37,408 bases of DNA from a virus, in IMG/VR virus record IMGVR_UViG_3300021599_000693, positions 1 to 37,408 of that record, one strand, 5' to 3'. Of this stretch, positions 8,266 to 13,798 are shown in pieces; positions within the stretch are counted from its first letter, which is position 1; every line of letters begins with the position of its first letter. The position numbers and the translations under genes were made by a program. The notes beneath the pieces were generated by a model. It made no database searches, was not told where the DNA came from, and saw nothing but the letters and a program-made list of their open reading frames with translations.

Positions 8266-8788
8266 TTGGGAAGAACTTAGAGCATCGATCTTGGCTCACG
8301 GTCTTAGGCACTCAACATTGTCCGCACAGATGCCATCGGAGAGCAGCTCCGTTGTGTCAAACGAAACTAATGGAATCGAACCTCCTAGAGATTACTTGTC
8401 CGTTAAGAAATCAAAGAAAGGACCTCTCAAGCAGATTGTCCCCTCTTATCAATCTCTTAAGAACAACTATACGCTTCTTTGGGATATGCCTGACAATACT
8501 GGTTATATCAATATTGTTGCTGTTATGCAGAAGTTCTTTGATCAGGCAATCTCGGGTAACTGGTCGTATAATCCAGAAAATTATGCCGATAATGAAGTAC
8601 CTGTGTCGGTAATGGCTCAAGACTTTTTAAATACTTATAAGTATGGTTGGAAAACTTCTTACTATCAAAATACTTATGATGCTAAGAAAGATGAGCCAAT
8701 TGATGAACAGAAAAAACAGGATATTGAATCCATGCTTGACGAACTACTAAACCTACAGGAGGATGATTGTGACAGTTGTAAAATTTAA
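8261..8788 (+). CDS. nrdA: NrdA C-terminal part in a shifted frame (disrupted gene)
   Basis: There is no start codon of its own: the homologous sequence begins with YDWEELRASILAHGLR and runs to the redox tail DDCDSCKI. It includes the STLSAQMPSESSSVVSN phosphate-binding motif, NGIEPPR, and the radical-transfer tyrosine pair in SYYQNTYD. This part is essential for NrdA activity and is only useful if joined to the preceding frame. The break centres on ATAG/CTAT (8252-8263). It overlaps the long form of nrdB by 26 bp. Confidence 0.88.
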   Translation, partial: YDWEELRASILAHGLRHSTLSAQMPSESSSVVSNETNGIEPPRDYLSVKKSKKGPLKQIVPSYQSLKNNYTLLWDMPDNTGYINIVAVMQKFFDQAISGNWSYNPENYADNEVPVSVMAQDFLNTYKYGWKTSYYQNTYDAKKDEPIDEQKKQDIESMLDELLNLQEDDCDSCKI

Positions 8789-9953
8789 ACTCAACGAAGA
8801 ACCCATGAGCCACATTCAAGGAATGACTGTTTTTAATACAGAACAAGTCAATACTCTAAAACAACCGATGTTCTTTGGTGCCCCCTTGGGGGTCCAAAGA
8901 TACGATCAGTTTAAGTATCCAGTCTTTGATAAGCTGACTCAACAGCAACTTGGGTATTTCTGGAGACCAGAAGAAGTTTCACTTCAGAAAGATCGAGCTG
9001 ATTTTCAATCACTTCGTCCAGAGCAAAAGCATATTTTCACTGCTAATCTGAAGTATCAGATTCTTCTTGATTCTGTACAGGGGCGTGGTCCTAGTATGGC
9101 ATTCGCCCCATACTGTTCTCTTCCTGAACTTGAAGCTTGTATGAAAGTTTGGGAATTCATGGAAATGGTTCATAGTCGTTCTTATACTTACATCATTAAA
9201 AACGTTTATCCTGATCCAACTGAAGTATTCAATACCATCATTCACGATGAGCAAATCCTTCAACGTGCTCAGAGTGTAACTAAAGCATATGATGAGTTTA
9301 TCCAGGCAGCTCAAAATTATTCTTCTGGCAATCAGTGGCAGCATCAATTAGAAGGTGTTCCTGCTGCTCAAGATACTCTTTATGAACTAAAGCGTAAACT
9401 CTATCGTGCCGTTGCTAACGTTAATATCCTTGAGGGTATTCGTTTCTATGTTTCGTTCGCTTGCTCATTTGCTTTTGGTGAACTCAAACTCATGGAAGGC
9501 AATGCTAAGATTATTGGTCTCATTGCTCGTGACGAATCTCAGCATCTGGTTATCACTCAGAACATTCTAAACAAATGGCATAGTGGTGATGATCAAGACA
9601 TGGTGAAAATTGCTAAAGAAGAGGAGCAAACTGTCTATGATATGTTTAGGCAGTGTGTTGAGGAAGAGAAGCGTTGGGCAGAATATCTTTTTAAAGATGG
9701 TTCTATGATTGGTTTGAATGCTAAACTACTTCAAAAGTATGTTGAGTGGACAGCTAATCGTCGTCTGAAAGCAATTGGTCTTAATCCAATCTTTGATGCT
9801 CCTTTGAATAACAATCCACTTCCATGGACTGAGCATTGGTTATCTTCTAAAGGTCTCCAGGTTGCTCCCCAAGAAACAGAAGTCGAATCTTATGTTATTG
9901 GTGGTCTTAAACAAGACGTAACTAAAGATACTTTCGCTGGTTTCCAGCTATAA
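8763..9953 (+). CDS. nrdB: Ribonucleotide reductase class Ia, small subunit NrdB
   Basis: An intact diiron-tyrosyl subunit. In the 396-residue form the iron ligands and radical site are D103 (LLDSVQG), E134 and H137 with tyrosyl radical Y141 (MEMVHSRSY), then LEGIRFYVSFACSFAF and RDESQHL. The start is uncertain. AGGAGG (8757-8762) directly abuts ATG 8763 but is ideally spaced (6 nt) for GTG 8769. Family alignment suggests the core begins at MTVFNTEQV (ATG 8823), and ATG 8805 is also possible. It pairs with NrdA to supply dNTPs. Confidence 0.94.
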   Translation: MIVTVVKFKLNEEPMSHIQGMTVFNTEQVNTLKQPMFFGAPLGVQRYDQFKYPVFDKLTQQQLGYFWRPEEVSLQKDRADFQSLRPEQKHIFTANLKYQILLDSVQGRGPSMAFAPYCSLPELEACMKVWEFMEMVHSRSYTYIIKNVYPDPTEVFNTIIHDEQILQRAQSVTKAYDEFIQAAQNYSSGNQWQHQLEGVPAAQDTLYELKRKLYRAVANVNILEGIRFYVSFACSFAFGELKLMEGNAKIIGLIARDESQHLVITQNILNKWHSGDDQDMVKIAKEEEQTVYDMFRQCVEEEKRWAEYLFKDGSMIGLNAKLLQKYVEWTANRRLKAIGLNPIFDAPLNNNPLPWTEHWLSSKGLQVAPQETEVESYVIGGLKQDVTKDTFAGFQL

Positions 9954-9961
9954 ATCGAATA

Positions 9962-9969
9962 GATAAATA
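9962..9969 (+). promoter_or_regulatory. Late promoter GATAAATA abutting a terminator/RBS hairpin
   Basis: T4-type late core 8 bp after the nrdB stop. With the usual geometry (motif from -13 to -6) transcription starts at about 9975. That is immediately after the 5' arm of the next hairpin, so late RNA would lack that arm. Confidence 0.7.
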
Positions 9970-9989
9970 CCTCCGTAAGGAGGTTTTTT
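9969..9989 (+). terminator. Intrinsic terminator that also sequesters a Shine-Dalgarno
   Basis: ACCTCC (9969-9974), loop GTAA, GGAGGT (9979-9984), then T to 9989. The 3' arm AAGGAGG is itself a near-perfect ribosome binding site 9 nt before ATG 9993. Read-through RNA from nrdAB would therefore be terminated, or have the site masked. Confidence 0.85.
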
Positions 9990-9992
9990 ATT

Positions 9993-10331
9993 ATGAGAGT
10001 ACAATCAGCGAAAGCAAAAGGTCGTCGTCTTCAGCAATGGGTTCGTGATAAACTTATTGAAATGTTAGATGTTCATCCCGAAGACATTGAATCCAGATCA
10101 ATGGGAGCTGGCGGAGAAGATTTAATTATGGCTAGAGCAGCTAGACAAAAGTTTCCTTACAGCATTGAATGTAAAAATGTAGAAAAATTAAATGTTTGGG
10201 AAGCATACGAACAAGCTCAAGCAAACTCAGGTGATTATGAACCAATTGTTGTCATGAAAAAGAATGGCAAAAAGCCATTGGTCGTAGTAGATGCCGAGTA
10301 TTACATTCAACTTCACGGAGAAAAACAATGA
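9993..10331 (+). CDS. PD-(D/E)XK endonuclease/resolvase-like protein
   Basis: 112 residues. The nuclease core is visible as SMGAGGEDL (E42, D43) followed by YSIECKN (E59-x-K61) and a C-terminal Gln-rich helix. This is the layout of small PD-(D/E)XK nucleases such as Holliday-junction resolvases and VRR-NUC-like proteins. A DNA-processing role late in infection is inferred. Its start is set by AAGGAGG inside the upstream hairpin. Its stop overlaps the peptidase ATG (ATGA), so it is translated with the endolysin. Confidence 0.7.
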   Translation: MRVQSAKAKGRRLQQWVRDKLIEMLDVHPEDIESRSMGAGGEDLIMARAARQKFPYSIECKNVEKLNVWEAYEQAQANSGDYEPIVVMKKNGKKPLVVVDAEYYIQLHGEKQ

Positions 10332-11032
10332 AAATTACATTACAAAATTTCTTTGAACACTTTGATAAGAATAATCCTAATCACGTAAAAGCAGTTCAAT
10401 TGTTTTTACAAGCTCTAGAAAAATCAGCACCAGAAGAACTAGAAGATACTTCTGGCTGGGTTAAAACATTCAGAACACCTGTTCAAAAACAAGCAAGCAA
10501 TATCTTAGAAAACTTTCCTTGGTTTCCTCAGACAGATAATTATAGAGATGCTCAGAGAACTTGTAATAGTTCTGCCTGTGCTATGTGTCTAGAGTATTTG
10601 AAACCAGGCACACTCAAAGGATCCAAAGGTGATGATGCTTATGTTCAAAAAGTATTTGCTACAGGTGATACCACAGATCATACAGTTCAAACTCGTGTGT
10701 TGATGTCGTATGGTATCAACTCTGCTTTCAGATATAATTTAACTTTTGCTGATCTTGATCGTGAACTTGCTGCCAAACGTCCAGTGGTAATTGGCATCCT
10801 TCACAGGGGGTCTCTAGCAGCCCCTACAGGCGGTCATATGGTTGTTGTGGTCGGGAAGACCCCATCAGGCGACTACATCGTTCACGACCCTTATGGAAGC
10901 CTTAACGACGGCTATACGGGTCCTGTAACAAATGGTAAGGGAGCAGTCTATAAACGTTCTGAGCTAGCTCGTAGATGGTGCCCTGGCGGCAATGATGGTT
11001 GGGGTAGAATTTTTGATGCTGTAAAAAAGTAG
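10328..11032 (+). CDS. C39-like cysteine peptidase domain (short form of the endolysin)
   Basis: 234 residues. The papain-like triad is visible: Cys in RTCNSSACAM, His in GGHMVVVVG, Asp in IVHDPYG. This is the C39-like/NlpC-type fold, expected to cut peptide bonds in peptidoglycan. The N-terminal 75 residues are helical. The frame ends in AAA AAG TAG, where A AAA AAG is a classic -1 slippery heptamer. The lysozyme domain follows in the -1 frame, so this ORF may be only the unshifted product. It overlaps the nuclease gene by ATGA. Confidence 0.8.
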   Translation: MKITLQNFFEHFDKNNPNHVKAVQLFLQALEKSAPEELEDTSGWVKTFRTPVQKQASNILENFPWFPQTDNYRDAQRTCNSSACAMCLEYLKPGTLKGSKGDDAYVQKVFATGDTTDHTVQTRVLMSYGINSAFRYNLTFADLDRELAAKRPVVIGILHRGSLAAPTGGHMVVVVGKTPSGDYIVHDPYGSLNDGYTGPVTNGKGAVYKRSELARRWCPGGNDGWGRIFDAVKK

Positions 11033-11062
11033 AAGGTTCTACTCTCACGGCGGGAGTAGAAC
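11023..11062 (+). promoter_or_regulatory. Candidate programmed -1 ribosomal frameshift site
   Basis: The heptamer A AAA AAG (11023-11029) is in the zero-frame phase X XXY YYZ, followed at once by TAG (11030-11032). After a 6-nt spacer (11030-11035) comes a hairpin: GTTCTACTC (11036-11044) pairs perfectly with GAGTAGAAC (11054-11062). The stem can extend inward by a U-G and a C-G pair. This matches the dnaX-type arrangement of slip site plus downstream stem. There is no T-tract, so it is not a terminator. A loss of linker sequence is the competing explanation. Confidence 0.7.
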
Positions 11063-11499
11063 TCATCAAAGAATTTGAAAGTTGCCATTTAAAATCATAT
11101 CCAGATCCGAAAACTGGTAGAGAACCAATCACTATTGGTTGGGGAAGTACTAAAGATTTTGATGGCAGTCCTTTTAAACTTGGAAGAGTTATCACACAAA
11201 AGTATGCTGATACTCTATTTGATTTTGATTTGAAAAATAGATTCCTTCCACAACTTATAAAAATACCATATTGGAGCGAAATGAATGACAATCAAAGAGG
11301 GGCTTTACTTTGCTTTGCTTATAATCTTGGTGGAGATTTTTATGGTCATCCTGACTTCAATACTATTACGAGGGTCTTGAAGAATAAAGAATGGTCTAAA
11401 GTACCTGATGCCCTTTATCTTTATAGAAATCCTGGTAGTAATGTAGAGGCAGGATTAGCGAGAAGAAGAAAAGCAGAAGGAAAACTTTGGGTTTCTTAA
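11029..11499 (+). CDS. GH24 lysozyme domain of the endolysin, -1 frame (fusion spans 10328-11499)
   Basis: The domain reads GVELIKEFESCHLKSY, then PITIGWGST, and ends NPGSNVEAGLARRRKAEG. The T4-lysozyme-type catalytic Glu (KEFES), Asp (YPDP) and Thr (ITIGWG) are present. The frame is closed just upstream by TGA 11014-11016. No ATG, GTG or TTG occurs before TTG 11230, which lies past the catalytic residues, so independent initiation of a working domain is unlikely. A -1 slip at A AAA AAG gives a peptidase-lysozyme fusion of about 390 residues that would cleave both the peptide and glycan parts of the host wall. Confidence 0.85.
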   Translation, partial: VEGSTLTAGVELIKEFESCHLKSYPDPKTGREPITIGWGSTKDFDGSPFKLGRVITQKYADTLFDFDLKNRFLPQLIKIPYWSEMNDNQRGALLCFAYNLGGDFYGHPDFNTITRVLKNKEWSKVPDALYLYRNPGSNVEAGLARRRKAEGKLWVS

Positions 11500-11735
11500 T
11501 CTTCAACTTTAGTTCTTAGAGCGATTACTGTAGTTAAAATTGCTAATAAAGTTTCATATCCTCTTCTCTCGGATTCTTTACAATCCAAGGGAGGAGGATT
11601 TTTTAAACCACCTAATACATTAGCACTGATGATTGATCCTGGAATCATAAAGTTACATGCCATGAAGTTCAATCCAACAAAACCAACTGCTGATACACAA
11701 ACGATAAAAATAAGTTTGTTTAAATTTAGTTTCAT
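11496..11735 (-). CDS. Small membrane protein, possible holin
   Basis: 79 residues with two hydrophobic segments, residues 8-31 (LIFIVCVSAVGFVGLNFMAC) and about 61-75 (ETLLAILTTVIALRT), separated by a Pro/Gly-rich loop. The first segment could also be a lipoprotein-like signal. It converges on the lysozyme domain, sharing 4 bp at the stops. A small two-span membrane protein beside an endolysin is a reasonable holin candidate, but no holin family is recognised. It is translationally coupled to the upstream minus-strand gene by ATGA. Confidence 0.6.
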   Translation of the reverse strand: MKLNLNKLIFIVCVSAVGFVGLNFMACNFMIPGSIISANVLGGLKNPPPLDCKESERRGYETLLAILTTVIALRTKVED

Positions 11736-11941
11736 CTTCCCTCCTGTTTGTGTATCCAGGTCTTTAATTCATGTAAATAATGTCTGAGTTGATCTGCTTT
11801 TTGTAGATGCCAAATATCTCCACTCTTGAAATATTCTTGAGTGTGGTTATCTATTGCTTTTAACGTGTTGTGAATAGGAGCATTCCATGGCTCTCTAATC
11901 GGAGTGTTCCACTCTCTTGGCATATTCGGGTTCCCCACCAT
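11732..11941 (-). CDS. Small conserved hypothetical protein (69 or 63 aa)
   Basis: A soluble, Trp/His-rich sequence (REWNTPIREPWNAPIHNTLK, then HLQKADQLRHYLHELKTW). ATG 11941 would lie almost at the expected start point of the late promoter at 11945-11952. The next ATG (11923) has GGTGGGG about 9 nt upstream and is the likelier start. Function unknown; it is coupled to the membrane protein gene. Confidence 0.6.
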   Translation of the reverse strand: MVGNPNMPREWNTPIREPWNAPIHNTLKAIDNHTQEYFKSGDIWHLQKADQLRHYLHELKTWIHKQEGR

Positions 11942-11944
11942 TTA

Positions 11945-11952
11945 TATTTATC
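11945..11952 (-). promoter_or_regulatory. Late promoter GATAAATA (minus strand)
   Basis: T4-type late motif read right to left, placing transcription start near 11939 for the two small minus-strand genes. It is back to back with the sigma70-like promoter at 11960. Confidence 0.6.
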
Positions 11953-11959
11953 CAGGGGG

Positions 11960-11988
11960 TTGACAGAATCCTAAATAAATGCTATATT
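11960..11988 (+). promoter_or_regulatory. Early sigma70-like promoter (TTGACA-17-TATATT) with embedded CTAAATAAA
   Basis: TTGACA at 11960-11965 and TATATT at 11983-11988 are separated by exactly 17 bp. The spacer holds TCCTAAATAAA, which is also found in the psbA promoter spacer. Start expected near 11995, leaving a leader of about 120 nt before the RlpA-like gene. Confidence 0.85.
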
Positions 11989-11994
11989 ATGAAT

Positions 11995-12114
11995 TCCTCA
12001 CAAACGGGGATCACATCATGACAGCGTGAGTGAAAATTTAGAGCCGTGGAAAGTGCCCTCCGAGAGGTTGGGTGTACCCCCTTTCTATACGGATGTAGAG
12101 TTCTATTCAATTAA
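11995..12114 (+). ncRNA. Long structured leader of the RlpA-like gene (candidate cis-regulatory RNA)
   Basis: 120 nt without a convincing ORF; the only small one is ATG ACA GCG TGA. Possible pairings are TCAC/GTGA (12011-12014 with 12026-12029), CCTC/GAGG (12057-12060 with 12064-12067), and GGGG 12007-12010 with CCCC near 12077-12081 closing them. Purine-rich single-stranded patches lie between. The length and G/C content stand out in an AT-rich phage. wcaG-type RNAs, known from cyanophages, are one class to test; I cannot assign it. Confidence 0.4.
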
Positions 12115-12477
12115 ATGCTTTTTAAAACCTTTTCAATTCTTGCCATTGCCGCTGCAGGACTAGCACCCCTTCAAGCAAAGGCAGCGAGCGGATGTTCCCT
12201 CGCTTCACATTATGGTATTGGTGATGGATATCACGGGCAGACAACTGCCAATGGTGAAAGATATAACGCATATGGAAAATCGGTAGCACATAAATGGTTG
12301 CCATTCGGAACAAAGTTGAGAGTGACCAACCAACGTAATGGTAAATCTGTAATTGTGCGTGTGAATGATCGTGGTCCCTATGTAGGTGGCAGGGATCTAG
12401 ATTTGTCTTATGGAGCATTTTCCACGATTGCAAATCCTGGACAAGGTGTAGCCAGCATCTGTTATTCACGGGTCTGA
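12115..12477 (+). CDS. Secreted RlpA-like double-psi beta-barrel protein
   Basis: 120 residues with a signal peptide (MLFKTFSILAIAAAGLAPLQAKA, cleavage near A24/A25). A double-psi beta-barrel follows, with GQTTANGERYNAYGKSVAH, LPFGTKLRVTN and VRVNDRGPYVGGRDLDLS. The VNDRGPY Asp and the His in VAHKWLPFGT match the conserved residues of RlpA, a lytic transglycosylase acting on denuded glycan strands. An export signal and the endolysin neighbourhood suggest peptidoglycan remodelling in the periplasm. It has its own early promoter and long leader, so it may act early rather than at lysis. Confidence 0.85.
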   Translation: MLFKTFSILAIAAAGLAPLQAKAASGCSLASHYGIGDGYHGQTTANGERYNAYGKSVAHKWLPFGTKLRVTNQRNGKSVIVRVNDRGPYVGGRDLDLSYGAFSTIANPGQGVASICYSRV

Positions 12478-12483
12478 TAACAC

Positions 12484-12491
12484 CATAAATA
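12484..12491 (+). promoter_or_regulatory. Late promoter CATAAATA overlapping a terminator
   Basis: The expected start near 12497 falls inside the 5' arm of the next hairpin (12494-12499), so late RNA would lack half of that arm and read through. This is the same logic as at 9962-9989. Confidence 0.65.
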
Positions 12492-12493
12492 AT

Positions 12494-12521
12494 GGGGAGT
12501 GCTGCAGACCTCCCCTTTTTT
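12494..12521 (+). terminator. Intrinsic terminator after the RlpA-like gene
   Basis: GGGGAG (12494-12499) pairs with CTCCCC (12510-12515) and is followed by six T (12516-12521). The loop contains CTGCAG. Confidence 0.85.
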
Positions 12522-12923
12522 ATGAACCTCAAACAAAAAACAATTAGGTTTGCTATTATTGGTATTACATTAACAACAATCGTAGCATCTCTTTCAAAAT
12601 GTACAGGTATTGATGAGAAACATCTTTATGATCTGTTTGATGAAATTCAAAGAAAGTATTTCCCAAATACTGAATTGAACGAATACATTATCAAAGATCC
12701 TAAACTTTTAGACAATAGAGTTAAGCGTGATGTTGACAAAGCAATAGCTGAGTATGAACGCTTGACAGGAGACGATGGAACTGTTAGAATTCCACCACCA
12801 CGACGTTCAGAAAAACCAGTAGACACTTCGGTGTGCTACACTCCTGAATGTCAAGCACTTGGAGGAGAAATCCGACTCTGTGCTCCATGGGTTGACAACT
12901 GCCCATTGGATGTGGTAAAATAA
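12522..12923 (+). CDS. Membrane-anchored hypothetical protein (133 aa)
   Basis: The likely start is ATG 12522 just after the T-tract. An upstream in-frame ATG (12492) would lie before the late start site and encode terminator sequence. Residues 8-23 (IRFAIIGITLTTIVASL) form a membrane anchor or signal. Then come a helical region (LYDLFDEIQRKYFPN), a Pro/Arg linker and a C-terminal cysteine cluster (CYTPECQALGG, CAPWVDNC). A periplasm-facing domain with disulfides is inferred. No clear Shine-Dalgarno is seen. Confidence 0.65.
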   Translation: MNLKQKTIRFAIIGITLTTIVASLSKCTGIDEKHLYDLFDEIQRKYFPNTELNEYIIKDPKLLDNRVKRDVDKAIAEYERLTGDDGTVRIPPPRRSEKPVDTSVCYTPECQALGGEIRLCAPWVDNCPLDVVK

Positions 12924-12930
12924 ACAAGTT

Positions 12931-13003
12931 GTCTCAGTAGCTCAGTGGACAGAGCAACCGCCTTCTAAGCGGTCGGTCGTTGGTTCGACCCCAACCTGAG
13001 ACG
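12931..13003 (+). tRNA. tRNA-Arg (anticodon TCT)
   Basis: Acceptor GTCTCAG/CTGAGAC, D arm with AGCTCAGTGG, anticodon stem ACCGC/GCGGT with loop CTTCTAA (anticodon TCT), T loop TTCGACC, discriminator G. It reads AGA, a codon favoured by AT-rich phage genes. CCA not encoded. Confidence 0.95.
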
Positions 13004-13006
13004 CCA

Positions 13007-13078
13007 GGGCGATTAACTCAGCGGTAGAGTGGCCTCCTTACAAGTGGTAAGTCACTGGTTCGATTCCAGTATCGCCCA
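13007..13078 (+). tRNA. tRNA-Val (anticodon TAC)
   Basis: Acceptor GGGCGAT/ATCGCCC, T arm ACTGG-TTCGATT-CCAGT, discriminator A. The anticodon loop CTTACAA gives TAC. The anticodon stem GCCTC/GTGGT has one T-T mismatch and one G-T pair, so it is weaker than usual. It lies 3 bp after tRNA-Arg. Confidence 0.88.
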
Positions 13079-13085
13079 TTACATC

Positions 13086-13093
13086 TATAAATA
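13086..13093 (+). promoter_or_regulatory. Late promoter motif TATAAATA
   Basis: An exact late consensus 4 bp before ATG 13098. The usual geometry puts the start on that ATG, so either the mRNA is leaderless or translation begins at the internal ATG 13137, which follows AAAAGG. Confidence 0.55.
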
Positions 13094-13097
13094 AGTC

Positions 13098-13370
13098 ATG
13101 GAAGAAATCCAGAATGAATTGAAAGAAATAAAAAGGATGTTGAAAGATGTTAGTTATCAGATGCAGGAGCTGCGGGAAAGTATTAGAGGAACATCCTTCC
13201 CAGCTCCGATGCTGCCAATGCCCCAACCTTACCAGCATCCGTGGTGGGAATATCAGCGGATTGGATCTTACCCTAGTAGAAATAATCTCGGGGGCCAAGT
13301 CCAAGCGGCAGGATCAGTCGATCTTGACCAAACAAGATCTACAATTTCAGGAGCAGCGAAAGCAGCGTAA
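13098..13370 (+). CDS. Coiled-coil hypothetical protein, probable frame change near its C-terminus
   Basis: 90 residues as read. Residues 1-30 are a coiled coil (EEIQNELKEIKRMLKDVSYQ), followed by a Pro/Met/Tyr/Trp-rich segment (PMPQPYQHPWWEYQRIGSYP). After CTCGGGGGCC (about 13288-13297) this frame yields a bland Ala/Ser tail. The +1 (or -2) frame instead continues as KRQDQSILTKQDLQFQEQRK...RRLDFEVR to TGA 13399-13401, which looks like real protein. The gene may therefore span 13098-13401 with a shift in the five-G run. Function unknown. Confidence 0.6.
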   Translation: MEEIQNELKEIKRMLKDVSYQMQELRESIRGTSFPAPMLPMPQPYQHPWWEYQRIGSYPSRNNLGGQVQAAGSVDLDQTRSTISGAAKAA

Positions 13371-13397
13371 AGTTCGTAGATTAGATTTTGAAGTAAG

Positions 13398-13511
13398 ATG
13401 AGACATTTAATTGTCACTATAATGGAGAATCCAGTATTAGTATCTCTAATGGGTTCTCTCTTGATCATTCCCCCGATCTGTGGTATCATGATCATACATC
13501 GGGAAAAATAA
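13398..13511 (+). CDS. Tiny hydrophobic protein (37 aa)
   Basis: ATG 13398 overlaps the TGA of the shifted frame of the preceding gene (ATGA). This supports both that frame and this start. The product has one hydrophobic span (VLVSLMGSLLIIPPICGIMI) ending in HREK, so it is a single-pass membrane peptide. An internal ATG at 13422 gives a 29-residue form. Its TAA directly abuts tRNA-Pro. Confidence 0.45.
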   Translation: MRHLIVTIMENPVLVSLMGSLLIIPPICGIMIIHREK

Positions 13512-13585
13512 CGGGGTGTAGCTCAGTTTGGTAGAGCACTGCTTTTGGGAAGCAGGGGCCGTAGGTTCGAATCCTATCACCCCGA
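13512..13585 (+). tRNA. tRNA-Pro (anticodon TGG)
   Basis: Acceptor CGGGGTG/CACCCCG, D arm AGCTCAGTTTGG, anticodon stem CTGCT/AGCAG with loop TTTGGGA (anticodon TGG), T arm GTAGG-TTCGAAT-CCTAT, discriminator A. It reads CCA and has no encoded CCA. Confidence 0.95.
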
Positions 13586-13603
13586 TTGTCATTACGACAT
13601 ACT

Positions 13604-13798
13604 ATGATTGAAATCACACAAGATGAATTTGAAAGCAACTTCGATGCTTATATGGATCGAGTTGAACAAAACCAAGAAATGTTTTTAATCAGACTACCTG
13701 ATGGTAGAGGTGTTGTAATGGCACCTGTTGATAAAGAAACTAAAGAAGTTTTTGACAACGTTATTCAAAAAAATTATGTCCCTGAAATCACAGATTGA
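13604..13798 (+). CDS. Phd/YefM-like protein without a partner toxin
   Basis: 64 residues from ATG 13604; an upstream ATG at 13586 lies immediately behind the tRNA. The sequence EITQDEFESNFDAYMDRVEQ then FLIRLPDGRGVVMAPVD follows the Phd/YefM antitoxin N-terminal fold: a helix ending in D-R-V-E, then a strand-turn-strand. No Doc-, RelE- or HicA-like gene is adjacent. It may neutralise a host toxin or act as a small transcription factor; this is inferred. It overlaps the next gene by 23 bp. Confidence 0.65.
   Translation: MIEITQDEFESNFDAYMDRVEQNQEMFLIRLPDGRGVVMAPVDKETKEVFDNVIQKNYVPEITD

Noticed and set aside
9009-9347. Minus-strand ORF inside nrdB
   Set aside because: It is a shadow of a strongly conserved plus-strand gene, with no promoter or ribosome binding site.
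11036-11062. Endolysin hairpin as an intrinsic terminator
   Set aside because: No T-tract follows the stem, and conserved lysozyme sequence continues directly through and after it.
12492-12521. ATG 12492 as the start of the membrane-anchored protein
   Set aside because: The added residues are encoded by terminator sequence upstream of the predicted late start. ATG 12522 gives a clean membrane-anchor N-terminus.
13007-13078. tRNA-Val as a pseudogene because of its anticodon-stem mismatch
   Set aside because: Acceptor, D and T arms and the loop are intact. One T-T mismatch in the stem is tolerable.
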